A DNA stretch of 64,000 nucleotides, taken from Hemileia vastatrix. Taxonomy: Eukaryota > Basidiomycota > Pucciniomycetes > Pucciniales > Zaghouaniaceae. The stretch covers positions 6,023,001 to 6,087,000 of the forward strand of contig JASXTE010000012.1 in the NCBI GenBank assembly GCA_030280995.1. Reading direction: 5' to 3'. Positions 41,254 to 52,967 of this stretch are shown one piece after another. Each line of letters begins with the position of its first letter. The first letter of the stretch is position 1. The notes below the pieces were generated by a model, which was given only the letters and a program-made list of their open reading frames with translations, was not told the origin of the DNA and ran no database searches. The translations under genes and the position numbers were made by a program.

Positions 41254-44200
41254 GAACCTCCATGTCTTAAGGACTGGAGTTGCCTTAAACCGCTTGAGAT
41301 TCATTCTTTTTAAGGAGGATATCCCCTTCAGTTGTCTTATAGACTCTGGAGCTTCAATTTCTTTTGTTAGTTTATCTTTTTCCGAGAAGCTTCAACTAAC
41401 ATTTACAGATATCAATCAAACTCCCATCTATTTGGTCGAATCAGAGGAACCCAAATATTGGGTAAGTAAGAAAGTTTTATGGGTTTTCAACTTTCCGAAT
41501 TTTCCCCCCTTCGAGTGGGAATTATCAGTCTTGGACGCCCCAAGGATGGACAATACCATTCTTGGCCATGACTTTTTAATGCATTGGAATCCCGAAATTG
41601 ATTGGACTAGGGGATTGATCACCCCACGCTCTAAGTATATTTCTGATTCTTCAATGCAGGTCAATAGGGAGTTAAACAACCCGCCTGACAACGTCCTGCT
41701 AGAGGACAAATCTCTGCCAGATGACTTGCAAGCATCTGTACCTTCTTTAAATGAGCAATTGGCTAACCCTTCTAGCTCGATGACTTCACTCAAAGAGGAT
41801 TTAAATTGCCTCAAAGTAATCGAATTATGCTCTCTCAATACAGGTATCACCTCAACAGATTCTCTCGAAGATGAAGAGGACGACCAAATAAACGTTGAAG
41901 CCATCAAATCAACTCTACCGGAAATCTACCACGATTTCCTCGATGTTTTCTCAATCCACAAGGCCGATAAGTTACCACCTCATCGACCCTACGACCATCA
42001 AATAGAGTTAATAGGCCCAGTACCTCCGGCAGGTCCTGTCTATTCTTTATCGAAGGACGAATCTCAAGTTCTTCGAGACTACATTGCAGAGAATGTAGCC
42101 AAAGGTTTCATCAGAGCCAGTAAATCTCCAACCGGCTCCCCTGTCCTCTTTGTAAAAAAGAAGGACGGTAGTCTTAGGCTGTGTGTTGACTATAGAAAGC
42201 TCAACACAGTCACAAAGAAGAATGCATATCCTGTTCCTCCAATGTCATTACTTCTTACCCTTTTCAATGGTGCTAATTTCTTTTCTAAAATTGATCTTAG
42301 AGGCGCTTACAATCTTATTCGCATTGCGGAAGGTCATGAACCACTGACTGCAATGCGCACTAAATTTGGTAGTTTTGAATATTTAGTTATGCCTTTTGGA
42401 TTATGTAACGCACCTTCAACTTTTCAAACTTTTGTTAATGATATCTTTCAAGATGTTGTTGAAAAATTTGTAGTTGTCTATTTAGATGATATTTTAATAT
42501 TCTCAAAAACACTGGATGAAAATATTCATCATGTTCGACAGGTCCTAAATTGTCTTTGAGATCATGGTCTCTACGCCAAGCATAATAAATGCGAATTCCA
42601 CCTCAAATCAATTGATTTTTTGGGTTTTACGTTGTCCACTGACGGTTTAGTCATGGATGACAAAAAAGTCCAGAAAATCCTGGAATGGCCTGAGCCCAAA
42701 AACATTAAATCACTCCAAGGATTTTTGGGTTTTGCAAACTTCTATAGAAGATTTATTAAAGATTACTCTAAAACTATTTCCAATCTTACTTCTCTTCTTA
42801 GAAAAGATATTCCTTTTGTTTTTACTTCTACAGCACGAAAGGAATTCGAAGCACTAAAAACGGCGTTCACCACAGCCCCAATTCTTTGACATTTTGATCT
42901 TTCTGCTTCGACAATAGTTGAGACAGATGCGAGCGATTATGCTATTGCAGGGGTCATCTCCCAATTAAATCCTGAAACAAATTTGTTTCATCCTGTTGCT
43001 TTTGAGTCACGCAAACTCATAGCCGCGGAATTAAATTATGAAATTCATGACAAAGAGCTTTTAGCTATTATCCATTGTCTTAAAAAATGGCATTCTTTTC
43101 TTCTCAGCCTAGATAGTCCTTTTCAAATTTTAACAGATCATAATGCTTTGAAATACTTCATGTCTTCTAAAGTGTTAACCAGGCGTCAAGCCAGGTGGGC
43201 TGAATTTTTGTCTGAATTTTCTTTCTCTATTTCCTATCGCCCAGGAAAAAACTGCATTGTCCCAGATATCTTGTCACGTCGGGACGACGTTTACCCACAG
43301 CGGGGGGACGCATTTGCTGACAAGAACCCAGCAAATGTGCAATCAATCTTCAACAAATCAATGTTAACGACTCATCAACTTAATTCGTTGACAATTCAAT
43401 CTTTTCGAAATCCACTATCCAACATCCTCGAAGCTCAGTCAAAGGACGATTATTGTTTAGGGTTAAAAGACAAAATACTCTCAAAGAAAGGGGCCAAAAG
43501 ATTTAGTATTGAATCAGGTCTATTAGTCTTCGAAGGTAGAGTAGTCATACCCGACAACAATGAGATAAAATTATGGATTTTCAATAGTCGACATGATTCT
43601 CCGTTAGCTTGTCATTTTGGGGTTGATAAAACCTACCAGTTAATAGCGAGGGATTTCTTCTGGCCAGGTATGACCAAGGAAATCAAGGCCTATATAAAAG
43701 CTTGTTACGAATTTAATAGGAATAAGGCTCCCCGTCACCGGAAGCATGGGTTGCTTCAACCACTTCCTATTCCCTCTAAACCTTGGGAATCTTTATTGAT
43801 GGATTTCATTTCTCAACTTCCTATTTCTAATGATTTTGATGCTATATTAGTAATAGTAGATAGATTTTCAAAAATGTCTATTTTTATTAAAACCACTACT
43901 ACTGCTACAGCAGAAGATTTGTCAAAATTGTTTCTAGAATATGTATTTTCTAAACACGGCTTACCAAATGATATTATTTCAGATAGAGGCTCATTGTTTG
44001 TATCCACATTCTGGACCCAACTGTGTCGACAACTCAATATCACGAGGAATCTCTCCACAGCCTATCACCCTGAAACCGATGGTCAAACAGAAAGAGTTAA
44101 CCAAATCCTCGAACAATATCTTCGAATGTATGTTAGTTACCAATAAGACGATTGGACCACATGGCTACCATTGGCCGAATTTGCTTATAATAACTCGACT

Positions 44201-44848
44201 CATTCTTCGACACGACAATCTCCCTTCAAAACCATTTATGGACGACATCCTCGATTCAACTCAATTCATGTAGGAACTAATCATCCTGCGGAACATTATC
44301 TTCGAACTATATCACGACTCCAAGAAGAACTTAAAACAAATTTGGAATCAGCGATTCGAAGATACAAGGAACAGGCCGACAAACATCGACAATCTGCTCC
44401 TTCCTTTAAACCAGGCGACAAAGTATGGCTTGACGCACGAAACATTCGAACAACAAGAACATCAAAGAAACTGGCTGAAAAGCACTTGGGACCATTTGAA
44501 ATCGACTCTGAAGTCTCTAAAACTGCATTTCGACTCAAGTTACCTCCTAAATGGCAGGCGATTCACCCTGTTTTCCATGTATCTCTCCTGGAACTGGCTC
44601 GAGAAATATACCCGGGCAAGAACCAACCCCCTCCAGAACCGGTCGAAGTAGAAGATCATCTAGAGTGGGAAGTAAGTCGTATCCTTAATTCAAGAATATG
44701 CAAGGGGAAACTTCAATACCTCGTGGAATGGGAAGGCTTCCTCAATGACTCAGACAAAACATCCTGGGAACCAGCCATCAATGTTTCTAACGCTCCTGAA
44801 CTCCTAAAATCTTTTCATTCGAAATATCCTTTAAAAGCAAAACCTTAA
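41192..44848 (+). pseudogene. pol: Chromo-2 pol polyprotein (three stops)
   Basis: One frame throughout, reading from the frameshift site to TAA at 44846. Protease CLIDSGASISF (~41330); reverse transcriptase with [20 protein letters not shown] (~42150) and VVVYLDDILIF (~42480); RNase H TDASDYAIAG (~42925); integrase zinc region, in which the second Cys of CYEC is Phe (CYEF); core DDE residues in MDFISQLP, SDRGSLF and DGQTERVN; C-terminal chromodomain from LEWEVSRIL to SWEPAINV (~44660-44790), which in chromoviruses guides integration to marked chromatin. Stops at 42557, 42887 and 44144 break it. Confidence 0.92.
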
Positions 44849-45787
44849 AATTTCTTTATTTAAAATTTTCTTTTCTTTTTCTTTCTTTCTTTAAAATCTA
44901 AAACACCTCTTAAATTTCTTAGCCTTGTTTTCTTTTTTCTCTCTTCTTTTTTCTTTCCTCTCCTTCTATAAATTTCCTCCAAAACCAACTAAAAATAAAA
45001 TCAAAAATAAAATTAAATACAATAAAATAAAATAAAATAAAATCAAAATTAAAATTAAATAAAATAAAATAAAATAAAATAAAATAGGATAAACATAAAT
45101 AATAAAATAAAATAAAAAAACTCATAAATCTCTCTAAATATTTTCTTTCTTTTCTTCTTCAATTCTTTAAATACATTCTTTTCTTAAATTTAAAATTCTC
45201 TTCAAAAATTTCTCTTTCAAAAAATTTATTCTCTCTTTTAAAGACTTTCTTTCCTTCGAATCATCAAATCCTGTATGGCACGACCATTTCCTCGAACTTA
45301 ACTTCAACCCCTGAATCTCCCTATAATAATTCTTCGAAACAAATAAATCTTCTTTTCAAACTCTCTTAAATTCTACACTTTGTTTTTTTTCTTTTCTTTC
45401 TCCTCTTTTTTCAAACTAAAATTTCTTAAAAAAAAAAAAAAAAAAAAAAATTTAAAATCCTCAATTTAACAAACTCATCTCAATCACAAAACCGTTTCTT
45501 TTTCTCTCTCTTTTCTTACATAAAAATTTTTCTTTTAAAAACACTAAAACTTCCTTCAATTAAAACAACCTTTTTTCTTTCTTTAAAATTCTTCTTTCAA
45601 ATTCTAAAATTTTTTATTTAAAACTTCTTTTTTCTTTTTTTTCTCTTCTTTTTCTCTCTCTCAAATCTTGTAAAATTAACAACATTCCCCTACAATAAAA
45701 AAAAAAATAATACTAATAATAAAATAAAATAAAAATAAAATAAAACTAAAATACAATTTTTTTTTTCTACTTCTTTCCATCTCCTTT
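44849..45787. other. Pyrimidine-rich spacer between pol and antisense gene
   Basis: The plus strand is almost free of G: TTTCTTTCT, AAAATAAAAT and a 24-base poly-A at 45428-45451. It mirrors 8448-9341 of Chromo-1. No coding frame. Confidence 0.5.
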
Positions 45788-46724
45788 TCATTTTTCTCGA
45801 ACCAATCTTTTCATTTTCTCCAAAACTACCCTTATCTCCTTCCTGCATTTATCAAATACCTCCTCCTCTCCTACCGGAACCACCTCTCCAATCTCCAAGA
45901 GCTCCTCCGCCACATCGAAGGAAGCAGCGTCAATAATAGCGTCGACCTCCCCACATAGTTCTTCCGCGAACCTTACTCGTCGACCTTGACGAGGTTTCTT
46001 CGACCACACCTGGTCCAGGGTGTCTTCGGGCTCTTCAACTACTTCCGTGGCTGGAGGGTTTGCCTCAGTTGGTATAACCGGCGCAGGCTCCGCAATCGGC
46101 TCTTCCAGGTTATTCGATGTCTAAAACAAGACTCATCAGTAACTTCATCCTTGAAATAAAACAATTAAAACTTACCTCGAAGATGGGATCAGGCTCCAGA
46201 AATAACCTGGGCGCCACTTCGACTTCTGCCTCTCTCTCTTCCTCATCGTCCTTGATGACCACCCGTCGTTTCTTGGGTGCCCGCCCTGGAACAGGGACTT
46301 CATCTTCATCCTCCTCCACCAATTCGTCGACCTCTTCCTCGACACCTCGCTTCGAACTCGTGGCCTGGGTTACCCAGGTTGAGATCTCGTTGTTCATCTC
46401 CTTATCATTTTCCCCCACCAATTGTTCATCTTTGATCGAGACATCCCAAATGTCTTCAACCACCTCTTTGGTCTTCTGAACTACCCAAAATTTTGTTTTT
46501 GTAAATCGTTTCTCGATTTCCGCCTTCTTCGTCAACGCATCGCACGCCACTCGCCGCCAACGGCAAAACTCACATTTCTGGAGAGGGCCTCGAGTCGCCG
46601 TACTTTCGACACAGAAATATTCCATGCTTTCACAAGCCGTGCAAGTCTGTGAAAACTGTCGTGTGATTATTCCCCCATCCGCTTTAGGGTGTGGAGGTGT
46701 GGGTGTGGGAGTAGGGCAGTTCAT
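45788..46724 (-). CDS. Antisense Zn2Cys6-like acidic protein of Chromo-2 (two exons)
   Basis: Exons 46724-46176 and 46120-45788 (minus), intron 55 bp (GTAAGT...TTTTAG), give an open 293-aa frame. Exon 1 has the same 549-nt length as in Chromo-1. Cysteines are CX2CX6CX12CX2CX6C (CTACESMEYFC...CEFCRWRRVAC), where the second half is more basic than in Chromo-1, as in real Zn2Cys6 domains. Acidic runs, KKRRVV and the exon 2 motif KKPRQGRRVRFAEELCGEV are conserved. The C-terminus stops four codons earlier than in Chromo-1. No stop or frameshift is present although gag-pol has four. Its start is ~109 bp from the 3' LTR, reading toward pol. Confidence 0.78.
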
Positions 46725-46832
46725 TATAAAATAAATAATTGAGAGATGAGGGAAAAAGTATTAGACAAGGGAAATTAGTGTGGGAAGATGGTTCAAGCTC
46801 AACGGAGTTTGCGTTTTTTATACCCGGGCATC

Positions 46833-47608
46833 TGTCACGCGCCACGTGACACTCGAGGCGAAATTAACTCAATAAATCAATAATATCGAGTCCTAAATCT
46901 ATACTCGAAGCGCAGAAAGCAATTCTCCATAGCAACTGCGATTTTCCTTTGTGTACTTACTATTTAACTGCGCTAGCCTAAACTCTAAATCTAAATTAGT
47001 CAATCTCCCAATAGGGTACCTTAGTCCTTTTCAATAAGCGACGCACAGCGCTAGGATCAACGAAATAGTATGGTAGTAGTTTTTTTCATTAAAGTTTTGT
47101 TAATTAATTAAAAAGGGGTAAATTGAGCATGGACGGATATTTAGTGGAGAGGGTCTAAGTGTATGTTAGTAATGGTCAATGGAATGGGAATGCTGCGATG
47201 GAAGGGAGGTCAATGCGAGGAGGAACAAAGGATATAAAAGGAGTTGGGTATTTTGGTTCGATATTCCTTAGAATTAAATTATAATATCGTATTTACATTA
47301 ATAGTGGTAAATCCTTAAAAGTTAAATCATTGTTATTGTATCTTTCTTTTACTTTCTCAATATTCATTTCTAAATCCTAAATCTTTGATTATTGAGTTTC
47401 CAACCCTTCGTGAGATTTTAAGAATTATTATTACCTTGGAACTAGTTTATAATTCTTCTCGAACGAACCTCGAACCTATAGCTATTACTTTGAGTAACCT
47501 TCGAATCATTTCCTCGAATCATTCCTCTGTGCTTCGAAGAAGTTTCTAAAATCCCTCATCTCACTTTCAGGAACATCCTCGACCTTGTGCGTAGGTCGTC
47601 CGGTGACA
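46833..47608 (+). repeat. Chromo-2 3' LTR
   Basis: 776 bp, nearly identical to 39166-39941. No clear polypurine tract is seen directly upstream (sequence TATACCCGGGCATC), which is unusual for a plus-strand primer site. Confidence 0.92.
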
Positions 47609-47613
47609 GATTC

Positions 47614-47996
47614 CACAATAAGATTCATATTGATACAAATGACACCAATTATCTTACTTTTTAAAATTTTCTCATATATCAATCCAATAACTGGCCAACC
47701 AATACCATCTCCAGCTAAAATAAAAGGTCATGGGTTATACTTTCTAGATCACAACTGTATAATAGATTTTGGATTGGGAACTGGAATCATCAAAACTATT
47801 TGGAACTCTTTTAAGGATAATCACAAAACAGCAAAAGCTCCCCCTGGTTTGGAATCTTGTCACGACTTTACTCATTTTGGCTGCTCCTTCCAAATTAGTC
47901 AAAAACTAATTCAACAAATCAAAAAGGTAAAAACAAAAGGTAAAAGTAATAAGTTGAAATTTTTTTTAAGTAGATCTAAAAAGTATAGGGATTAGT
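47614..47996 (+). pseudogene. Harb-3 TET-like gene, 3' part
   Basis: Continues from 39165 after the GATTC duplication. KIHIDTND carries the HxD motif; then a one-base insertion (~47660) shifts the frame, after which INPITGQPI, KGHGLYFLDHNCIIDFGLGTG and DNHKTAKAPPG (distal His) align with Harb-2. It ends RSKKYRD, TAG. The frameshift, upstream stops and the insertion make it a pseudogene. Confidence 0.75.
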
Positions 47997-48289
47997 AAAG
48001 TCATCAAATATTTTTTATTCCTTTATAAATTTTTAATAATAAAATCTGATATTTCAATTTACTAAACTAAAGTAATGGGCCAATGACCTTGTGTTGTATA
48101 AATGGGAATCATGATAACATTAATTTGTTTCATGGGGTTCATCTCGCCTATACCTGTGGAAAGTCCCAAACTTAGTTTCTAGATTTTATCCACATTTTGG
48201 CTTGAGGAATTTTCATTACTTTAGAGCTAGTAAACTTGAGATATCTTATTTATTTATTTATTAATTTATTGAATTATATTAAATTTTGG

Positions 48290-48450
48290 TGATTTTCACC
48301 CCTTACTTCAATAAAATGCAGGGGAGGGTATTGCCAAATTTTCAAATCTGACATGTGAAATTGATGACTTAGAAAAATTTTGGTGATACCCACCCCTTGC
48401 TTCAATAAAATCCAGGGGAGGGTATTGCCATATTTTTAAAACAGATATAG
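48290..48450. repeat. Two ~93-bp repeat units in Harb-3
   Basis: Units with AATAAAATGCAGGGGAGGG and AATAAAATCCAGGGGAGGG, in the same convergent-gene position as in Harb-1 and Harb-2. Confidence 0.75.
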
Positions 48451-48752
48451 ATTTTCTTTGACTTAGCTGTATTTGTAAAAGTAAATTTAATGATTTTAAT
48501 GTAAAGAAGAAAAAATGTATGAGTTTTTCAAATTTTTGCAAAAAAAATCATCTAGAATCAAGACCTTTAAAAATTCATCACATATGAAATTATCACCTAA
48601 AGAAATGAAACAAAATTAATTTAGCAAAAAAACAAAAAATCTATAATGTTGCAATAAAATGTTTTTAATTTCAGTGAGAAGTGTGTGCCAAGGATTTATT
48701 ATTAGCTTTAATGCATTCTATCAAGAAAAAATTTTAAACAAAATAAAAAAAA

Positions 48753-50058
48753 CTAGTTATCAAACATTTTTGTTAATCCTTCAATTTCCTCAATAGATTT
48801 ATTAGCTTTAACACATTCTCTCAAGAAATCTTTCTTTTTTGAACCATCTTCAAGTTGATACTTTAGTTCCATTTGATCCAATAGGAAACTGTACTCAAGA
48901 GCCTTCTCCTCTTTCTTTATCTCTAAGTTCTTCTCCTCCAATTCATGTGCCCTCTCATCCCTCTTTAAAGAAAGCTCAAATTTCTTCTCCTCCAAGTCTT
49001 GTGCCCTATGACCCCTTTGTAAAGAGAGCTCATATTGTTTCTTTAGAAAGTTGAGAGTATCTCTTGCAACTTCAACTTTACCAAGAGTGAATAGGAGTAT
49101 TAACAAAAGAAAAGAAAAGCTCACTTAATTATTAAGAGGTATTCTATCACTTACCAGATTCACATTTCTCCAGAAAATCATCAATGGAAGAAAAAGGGGT
49201 TTGGGAAAAACTATCTCTGCTTTGCTTTCTATGACTGTTGAAATTCAAAGTAATTGATGGTCTTTGCTTTTTTGTAGAGGTAAAATTTTCCTCTTCATCA
49301 TTGATGCTAGCTTCAGACTCACTTGCTTGAGGATCCTGGGTTCATTTATTAGCCTTTTTAGAAGTAAAAAAAATAAAACAACTAGACAAGAAATAAAAAC
49401 TTACTGGAGTGGGATAACATTGGTTTATATTGCCATAAGGATCTATTGGAAAGCTATCTAGATTTCTTGAATTTTGAACAGGGGAGGCTTGAGTGGAGGA
49501 AGAGGATGGGAAAAGATTTCTTTTGACATCATGTTTGGAGATAGCATCTTCATCATCCAACATGTTGGCAGGATCAACATCAGCTTGCTCTCCAAAAATA
49601 GCATCCATCTTTTTAAATTATGGACATAGAGATTCAAGTTTATCATCTATGGATTTTATGCCCTTACTGATATTGATGTCGGTGATACCAAAATCAGTAG
49701 AAAATGAAAGAGTCTTTGACTTCTTGTATTTGGCTCGGTAATGCTTGAAATTTTCAGACATCTGTTTAGGCAAAAGTTCAATCCTTCCCTTTGTCTTATT
49801 TCATAATTAATTGGCCATTAGAAGATAGCCATTGACTTTTGATGCAGGGGGCCATCCTACTTTAGTTGCATTCTCAGTACCAAAACAAGAATCATAATTA
49901 GTTTTTATTTTCAGGCAGTTGAGAAGTATGAGATGATCATCTTTTTTTAGTTGAACAGTCTTTGATTTCTCAGCTGAGCAGGGGAAAGAGGGAGTAAAGG
50001 GATTTGAAGAACAACTGGGGGAAGGCTGCCTTTGAGAATATCTATGATGATGGGGCAT
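48753..50058 (-). pseudogene. Harb-3 Myb/SANT-like gene, broken
   Basis: Start MPHHHRYSQRQ at 50058; QLKKDDHLILLNCLK and KVGWPPASKVNGYLLMAN match the Harb-2 protein. MAN is followed by two stops where Harb-2 has ELRNK, and another stop (CP-stop-FKKMDAIF) lies near 49609. Exon 3 (~49080-48753) keeps the coiled coil with ELSLQRGHRAQDLEEKK repeats. It is clearly derived from an intact three-exon gene and no longer functional. Confidence 0.8.
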
Positions 50059-50734
50059 GTTGAGATATTTGAAGATGAAAAGGAGAAGAAAAAAACAGAT
50101 GAGATGGCAAGGGGTTTTGAATGGAAATGAATAGACAGGATGGGAGTGTGCAGCAAGGTAGGGAGGCTGGCACATCCAGAAAGTTGTCCAAGATGTGGTT
50201 ATGAAAAATTGAGGATAAAAATGTTGGATTGAGGTGAACATTGACATGTAAAAGGTCTAATAACCCAATTATCAGCAAAAATAATTGTAGAAGATAATTG
50301 GGGTATAATGATTTTTATCCGCAATTAATTTAATTGCGGATTGGTCAACATTGATACCCCCTAATATTTCTTCTCCTACTGCCCCTAGAATGTGAGTTTA
50401 GGTCAGTTAATTTTCAGGAATTCTCCTCTTTCTACACACTATGCCGACAACGGGCAAAAAACATACCCCAGAACATGTCTTGCTTTTTTGCCCAGCCCAC
50501 TCAATTGTTCGTAAAATCTTATTCAAAGAAGCCGCTATTTATTTTATTTTATTTTACTTGTAGGATCGCGCGCCCTGAGGGCATGAAACTACGAGACAAG
50601 AGGTTGTTATACCAAGACTATGTACATGTGAAATGTTGAACAAAAGCGGTAAGAAAAAGAAGCCGCTATACACAAGCTGAAGTGCAGCACTACTCTTTTC
50701 CTATCTCCTTTGCCCATCATAGCACATTTTACCA

Positions 50735-50920
50735 CTTTCTCGCTGCCAATTCCAAAACTCTTACGTTTTTCAAAAATAAAAAAATAAAAAAAGACACCCC
50801 TACCGCCTGCCAAAATTTGTTTGGATGTGCAAGGTCAGCTGACGTGCAAGCACATTATGGCAGAGGAAGAGTGGGCACTTTTTTTTCAAACCCCCACAAG
50901 CGTTATGGAATTAAAAGTAG
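50735..50920. mobile_element. MITE with GCTAATTCCAAAAC-type ends, copy A
   Basis: Ends GCCAATTCCAAAACTCTTACG and CAAGCGTTATGGAATTAAAAG. The interior (GCAAGGTCAGCTGACGTGCA, ATTATGGCAGAGGAAGAG) is the reverse complement of the copy at 52792-52967. Confidence 0.6.
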
Positions 50921-51058
50921 TTACAGCTAATCCTGGAAAGCTTGCGGTGGTCTTGTATCTCTTCTCCCGTCAAAATCATGAGTTTAAGTAAGCTGACCTA
51001 TTCTTTTGGCGGGGAATGAGAGGCAACACAACCGCAAGCTTTCCAGGATTAGTTGTAA
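50921..51058. mobile_element. Small MITE with TTACARCTAATCC ends
   Basis: 138 bp with ~28-bp inverted ends (TTACAGCTAATCCTGGAAAG and on; right end complementary with one G/A difference), including the GCTTGCGGT motif also found in the neighbouring MITE family. The superfamily cannot be assigned. Confidence 0.7.
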
Positions 51059-51170
51059 ATAAAACCTTAAGAAAGTAGGGTTGAAACTATTCAAGAGGCG
51101 AGATGCACCAGGTCGCCTAACAAAAATTCACATTCTCAGCAGGGTGGAAGGGAAAAAATCTCAAAATCCT

Positions 51171-51670
51171 GCAAGGTTTTCTCAAGTAGCTGTATGCACA
51201 TACACATACGTGTAGTACATACAATCATAGAGCAAATGAAGTTTGATGAAGAACAGACGGATGTAAAATATACTTCATTGCTCTTTATGCTTTAGACTTG
51301 CAGATAAAATTTGATTGTTATTACATGAGTTAACGATGAAGTAATTACCCAACACTGAGGAGTGCAAAGAATTTTGAATACCGGTTAAGTATAGAGTTAA
51401 TAGGAAGAAAAGTTTATTCGTATATCAAACATTCTGAATATTGAGCCATTTTGAATACATAGAAAGGAATAAATGATCCAATTAATGTAGAGGATTCCGA
51501 CAAAAACACATTTTGCGGAGAAAACCCCCTGTCATATTTTAGCAGATTAATGGAGGGGATCCATTTTTTCCAAGGGATACCGATAAATAGAATGATCGCC
51601 AATTAGGGGGATGTTCTTAACCATCTTGCTTCAACTATCTTCTGTCCTCTCTGTGTGCAGATAGAAAAGA
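51171..51670. other. Intergenic, nothing recognised
   Basis: No repeat or gene is visible. Near 51600-51660 it is pyrimidine-rich and ends in TGTGTGCAG, a plausible splice acceptor before the exon-like segment at 51671. Confidence 0.35.
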
Positions 51671-51751
51671 ATGGCGATCTTCAATGAGAAAATGCGGAGA
51701 TTCTTCATCGAGGACCAATATAACTTTCTTCTACCATTTTATCGTAAATGT
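51671..51751 (+). pseudogene. Possible first exon of an eroded host gene
   Basis: ATG at 51681 opens MAIFNEKMRRFFIEDQYNFL and LPFYR up to the foldback at 51752, with ordinary coding composition. I do not recognise the protein. Together with exon-like segments at 53390-54190 it may be one plus-strand gene broken by MITEs and by the Copia element. This is weak evidence. Confidence 0.25.
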
Positions 51752-52396
51752 AATATGTATACGATACTTACTGTTTGGCTAATAATACTTACTCAAATGA
51801 CCTAAAATATTTTTTAATATGATCAATTTAGAGGCCTAGATTCATAATATCATATCAAAACATGAAAATAAACATTACTTTTTTTTATAATTTTGAATTT
51901 TGTTGAAAATTTGTAATGTGACCTTAAAAAATGGTTGTTGTAGCGAAATGAGACTAGGACCATTGGAAAGAGAGGATGAATTATAGTCATATCTTAAAAA
52001 GAAATGATTGAAAAATCTTTATTTTGGCAAAAATAAGTGACATTCTTTGGAGCTTTTTTGATATATTTATGGATAAATCCACCAAAAGTAACAAAAAAGC
52101 TCAACAATAAATGATTTTTTTTGCTAAAAAATGTTTTTAAATCATTTCTTTTAAGAATATGACTATATTTCATCCTCTCTTTCCAATGGTCCTAGTCCCA
52201 TCTCGCTAAAACAGCTATTTTTAAGGTCACATTTCAAATTTTCAACAAAATTCAATATTATAATAAAAAGTACAGTTTATTTTCAAGTTTTGATATGATA
52301 TTATGAATCTAGGCCTCTAATTTAATTAAATGCAAAATTTTTAGGTCATTTGAGTAAGTACTATTAGCCAAACACTAAGTGGCGTATACATATTTC
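51752..52396. mobile_element. 645-bp foldback element
   Basis: Ends ATGTATACG and CGTATACAT. The arms run about 270-300 bp: TTTGGCTAATA, CTCAAATGACCTAAAA, GAGGCCTAGATTCATAATATC and GACTAGGACCATTGGAAAGAG on the left have complements on the right. The centre is a short unpaired loop near 52080. The arms are diverged by scattered substitutions. No frame. Confidence 0.8.
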
Positions 52397-52448
52397 TACC
52401 GACTGTACAGTTTTATTGGAGGAAAGGTTATGATTTTTGAAACAAATT

Positions 52449-52586
52449 TCTTCTCCTACTCCCACCAGAATGTGAGTTTAACTCCGCTAACCTTCAGTAA
52501 TTAGGGTTGGGACTATCCGAGAGGCCAGATGCATCGGGTCAGCTGAACAAAACTCACATTCTGGGCGGGGTGGAAGAGAGAAAAAT
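52449..52586. mobile_element. MITE with AATGTGAGTTT ends, copy B
   Basis: CTCCCACCAGAATGTGAGTTT on the left and AAACTCACATTCTGGGCGGGG on the right. This is the compact form of the element at 50370-51170. Confidence 0.65.
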
Positions 52587-52791
52587 CCCAGAAGCCTGCA
52601 AAGTTTTCTCAAGTAGCTATGTCTGTATCTGATCATGAGGTTATTGATATCACCAATTCAAAGTTTTTCTGAAAATTCCCAGTGGAATGAATGTCGCCTT
52701 CTAGCATGAATGATAATTTTAGTTAAATGGAACAGTAATCATCTTATTGACGTGCCCACGCTTTTTATCAGTTGTGTTCTCAGAAATCAAA

Positions 52792-52967
52792 TACTGCTAA
52801 TTCCAAAACGCTTGCGGTATTTCAAAAAAAAAAAACCCACTTCTCTTCCGCCATAATGTGCTTGCATGTCAGCTGACCTTGCGCATCCAAGCACATTTTT
52901 GCGGTGGGTGGGTATTTTTTTTTCCATTTGAAAACCGCAAGCGTTTTGGAATTAGCGGTATTTGATC
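52792..52967. mobile_element. MITE with GCTAATTCCAAAAC ends, copy B
   Basis: Inverted ends of ~27 bp: GCTAATTCCAAAACGCTTGC and its complement GCAAGCGTTTTGGAATTAGC. This copy keeps CG in the ends where copy A has lost it. Confidence 0.75.

Larger units (their letters stand above)
39166..47608 (+). mobile_element. Chromo-2: full-length chromodomain Ty3/Gypsy retrotransposon
   Basis: An 8443-bp copy of the Chromo-1 family in plus orientation, with 776-bp LTRs and GATTC duplications (39161-39165 and 47609-47613). gag and pol frames are continuous except for four nonsense codons (41016, 42557, 42887, 44144). For three of these Chromo-1 has CGA, so they arose by CpG transition. The LTRs differ at about 10 positions by my count, five of them CpG transitions, so it is younger than Chromo-1. 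It disrupts the Harb-3 TET gene. Confidence 0.94.
36198..50362 (+). mobile_element. Harb-3: degraded Harbinger-type element with nested insertions
   Basis: The right end at 50362 (TTGATACCCCCT, then AAT) is a Harbinger terminus. The left side abuts the right end of Harb-2 and begins with Harb-type subterminal sequence (AATGCATTATCCCGCC, also at 30836). Its own left terminal repeat is missing. Inside are a TET pseudogene, a SANT pseudogene, two ~200-bp MITEs, a foldback, a CACTA-like MITE and Chromo-2. Transposase sequence is not found. The tandem placement with Harb-2 could also be read as one composite unit from 30710 to 50362. Confidence 0.6.
50370..51170. mobile_element. MITE with AATGTGAGTTT ends, copy A, containing nested MITEs
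   Basis: TTCTTCTCCTACTGCCCCTAG then AATGTGAGTTTAG at the left, and ATTCACATTCTCAGCAGGGTGG near 51130 at the right, match the compact copy at 52449-52586. The 0.65-kb excess holds two other MITEs (50735-50920 and 50921-51058). The boundaries are approximate. Confidence 0.55.

Noticed and set aside
30710..50362. A single 20-kb composite transposon from the Harb-2 left end to the Harb-3 right end
   Set aside because: Possible, since both outer flanks have AAT, but Harb-2 has its own right end with AAT at 36198, and AAT alone is too weak; kept as two elements.
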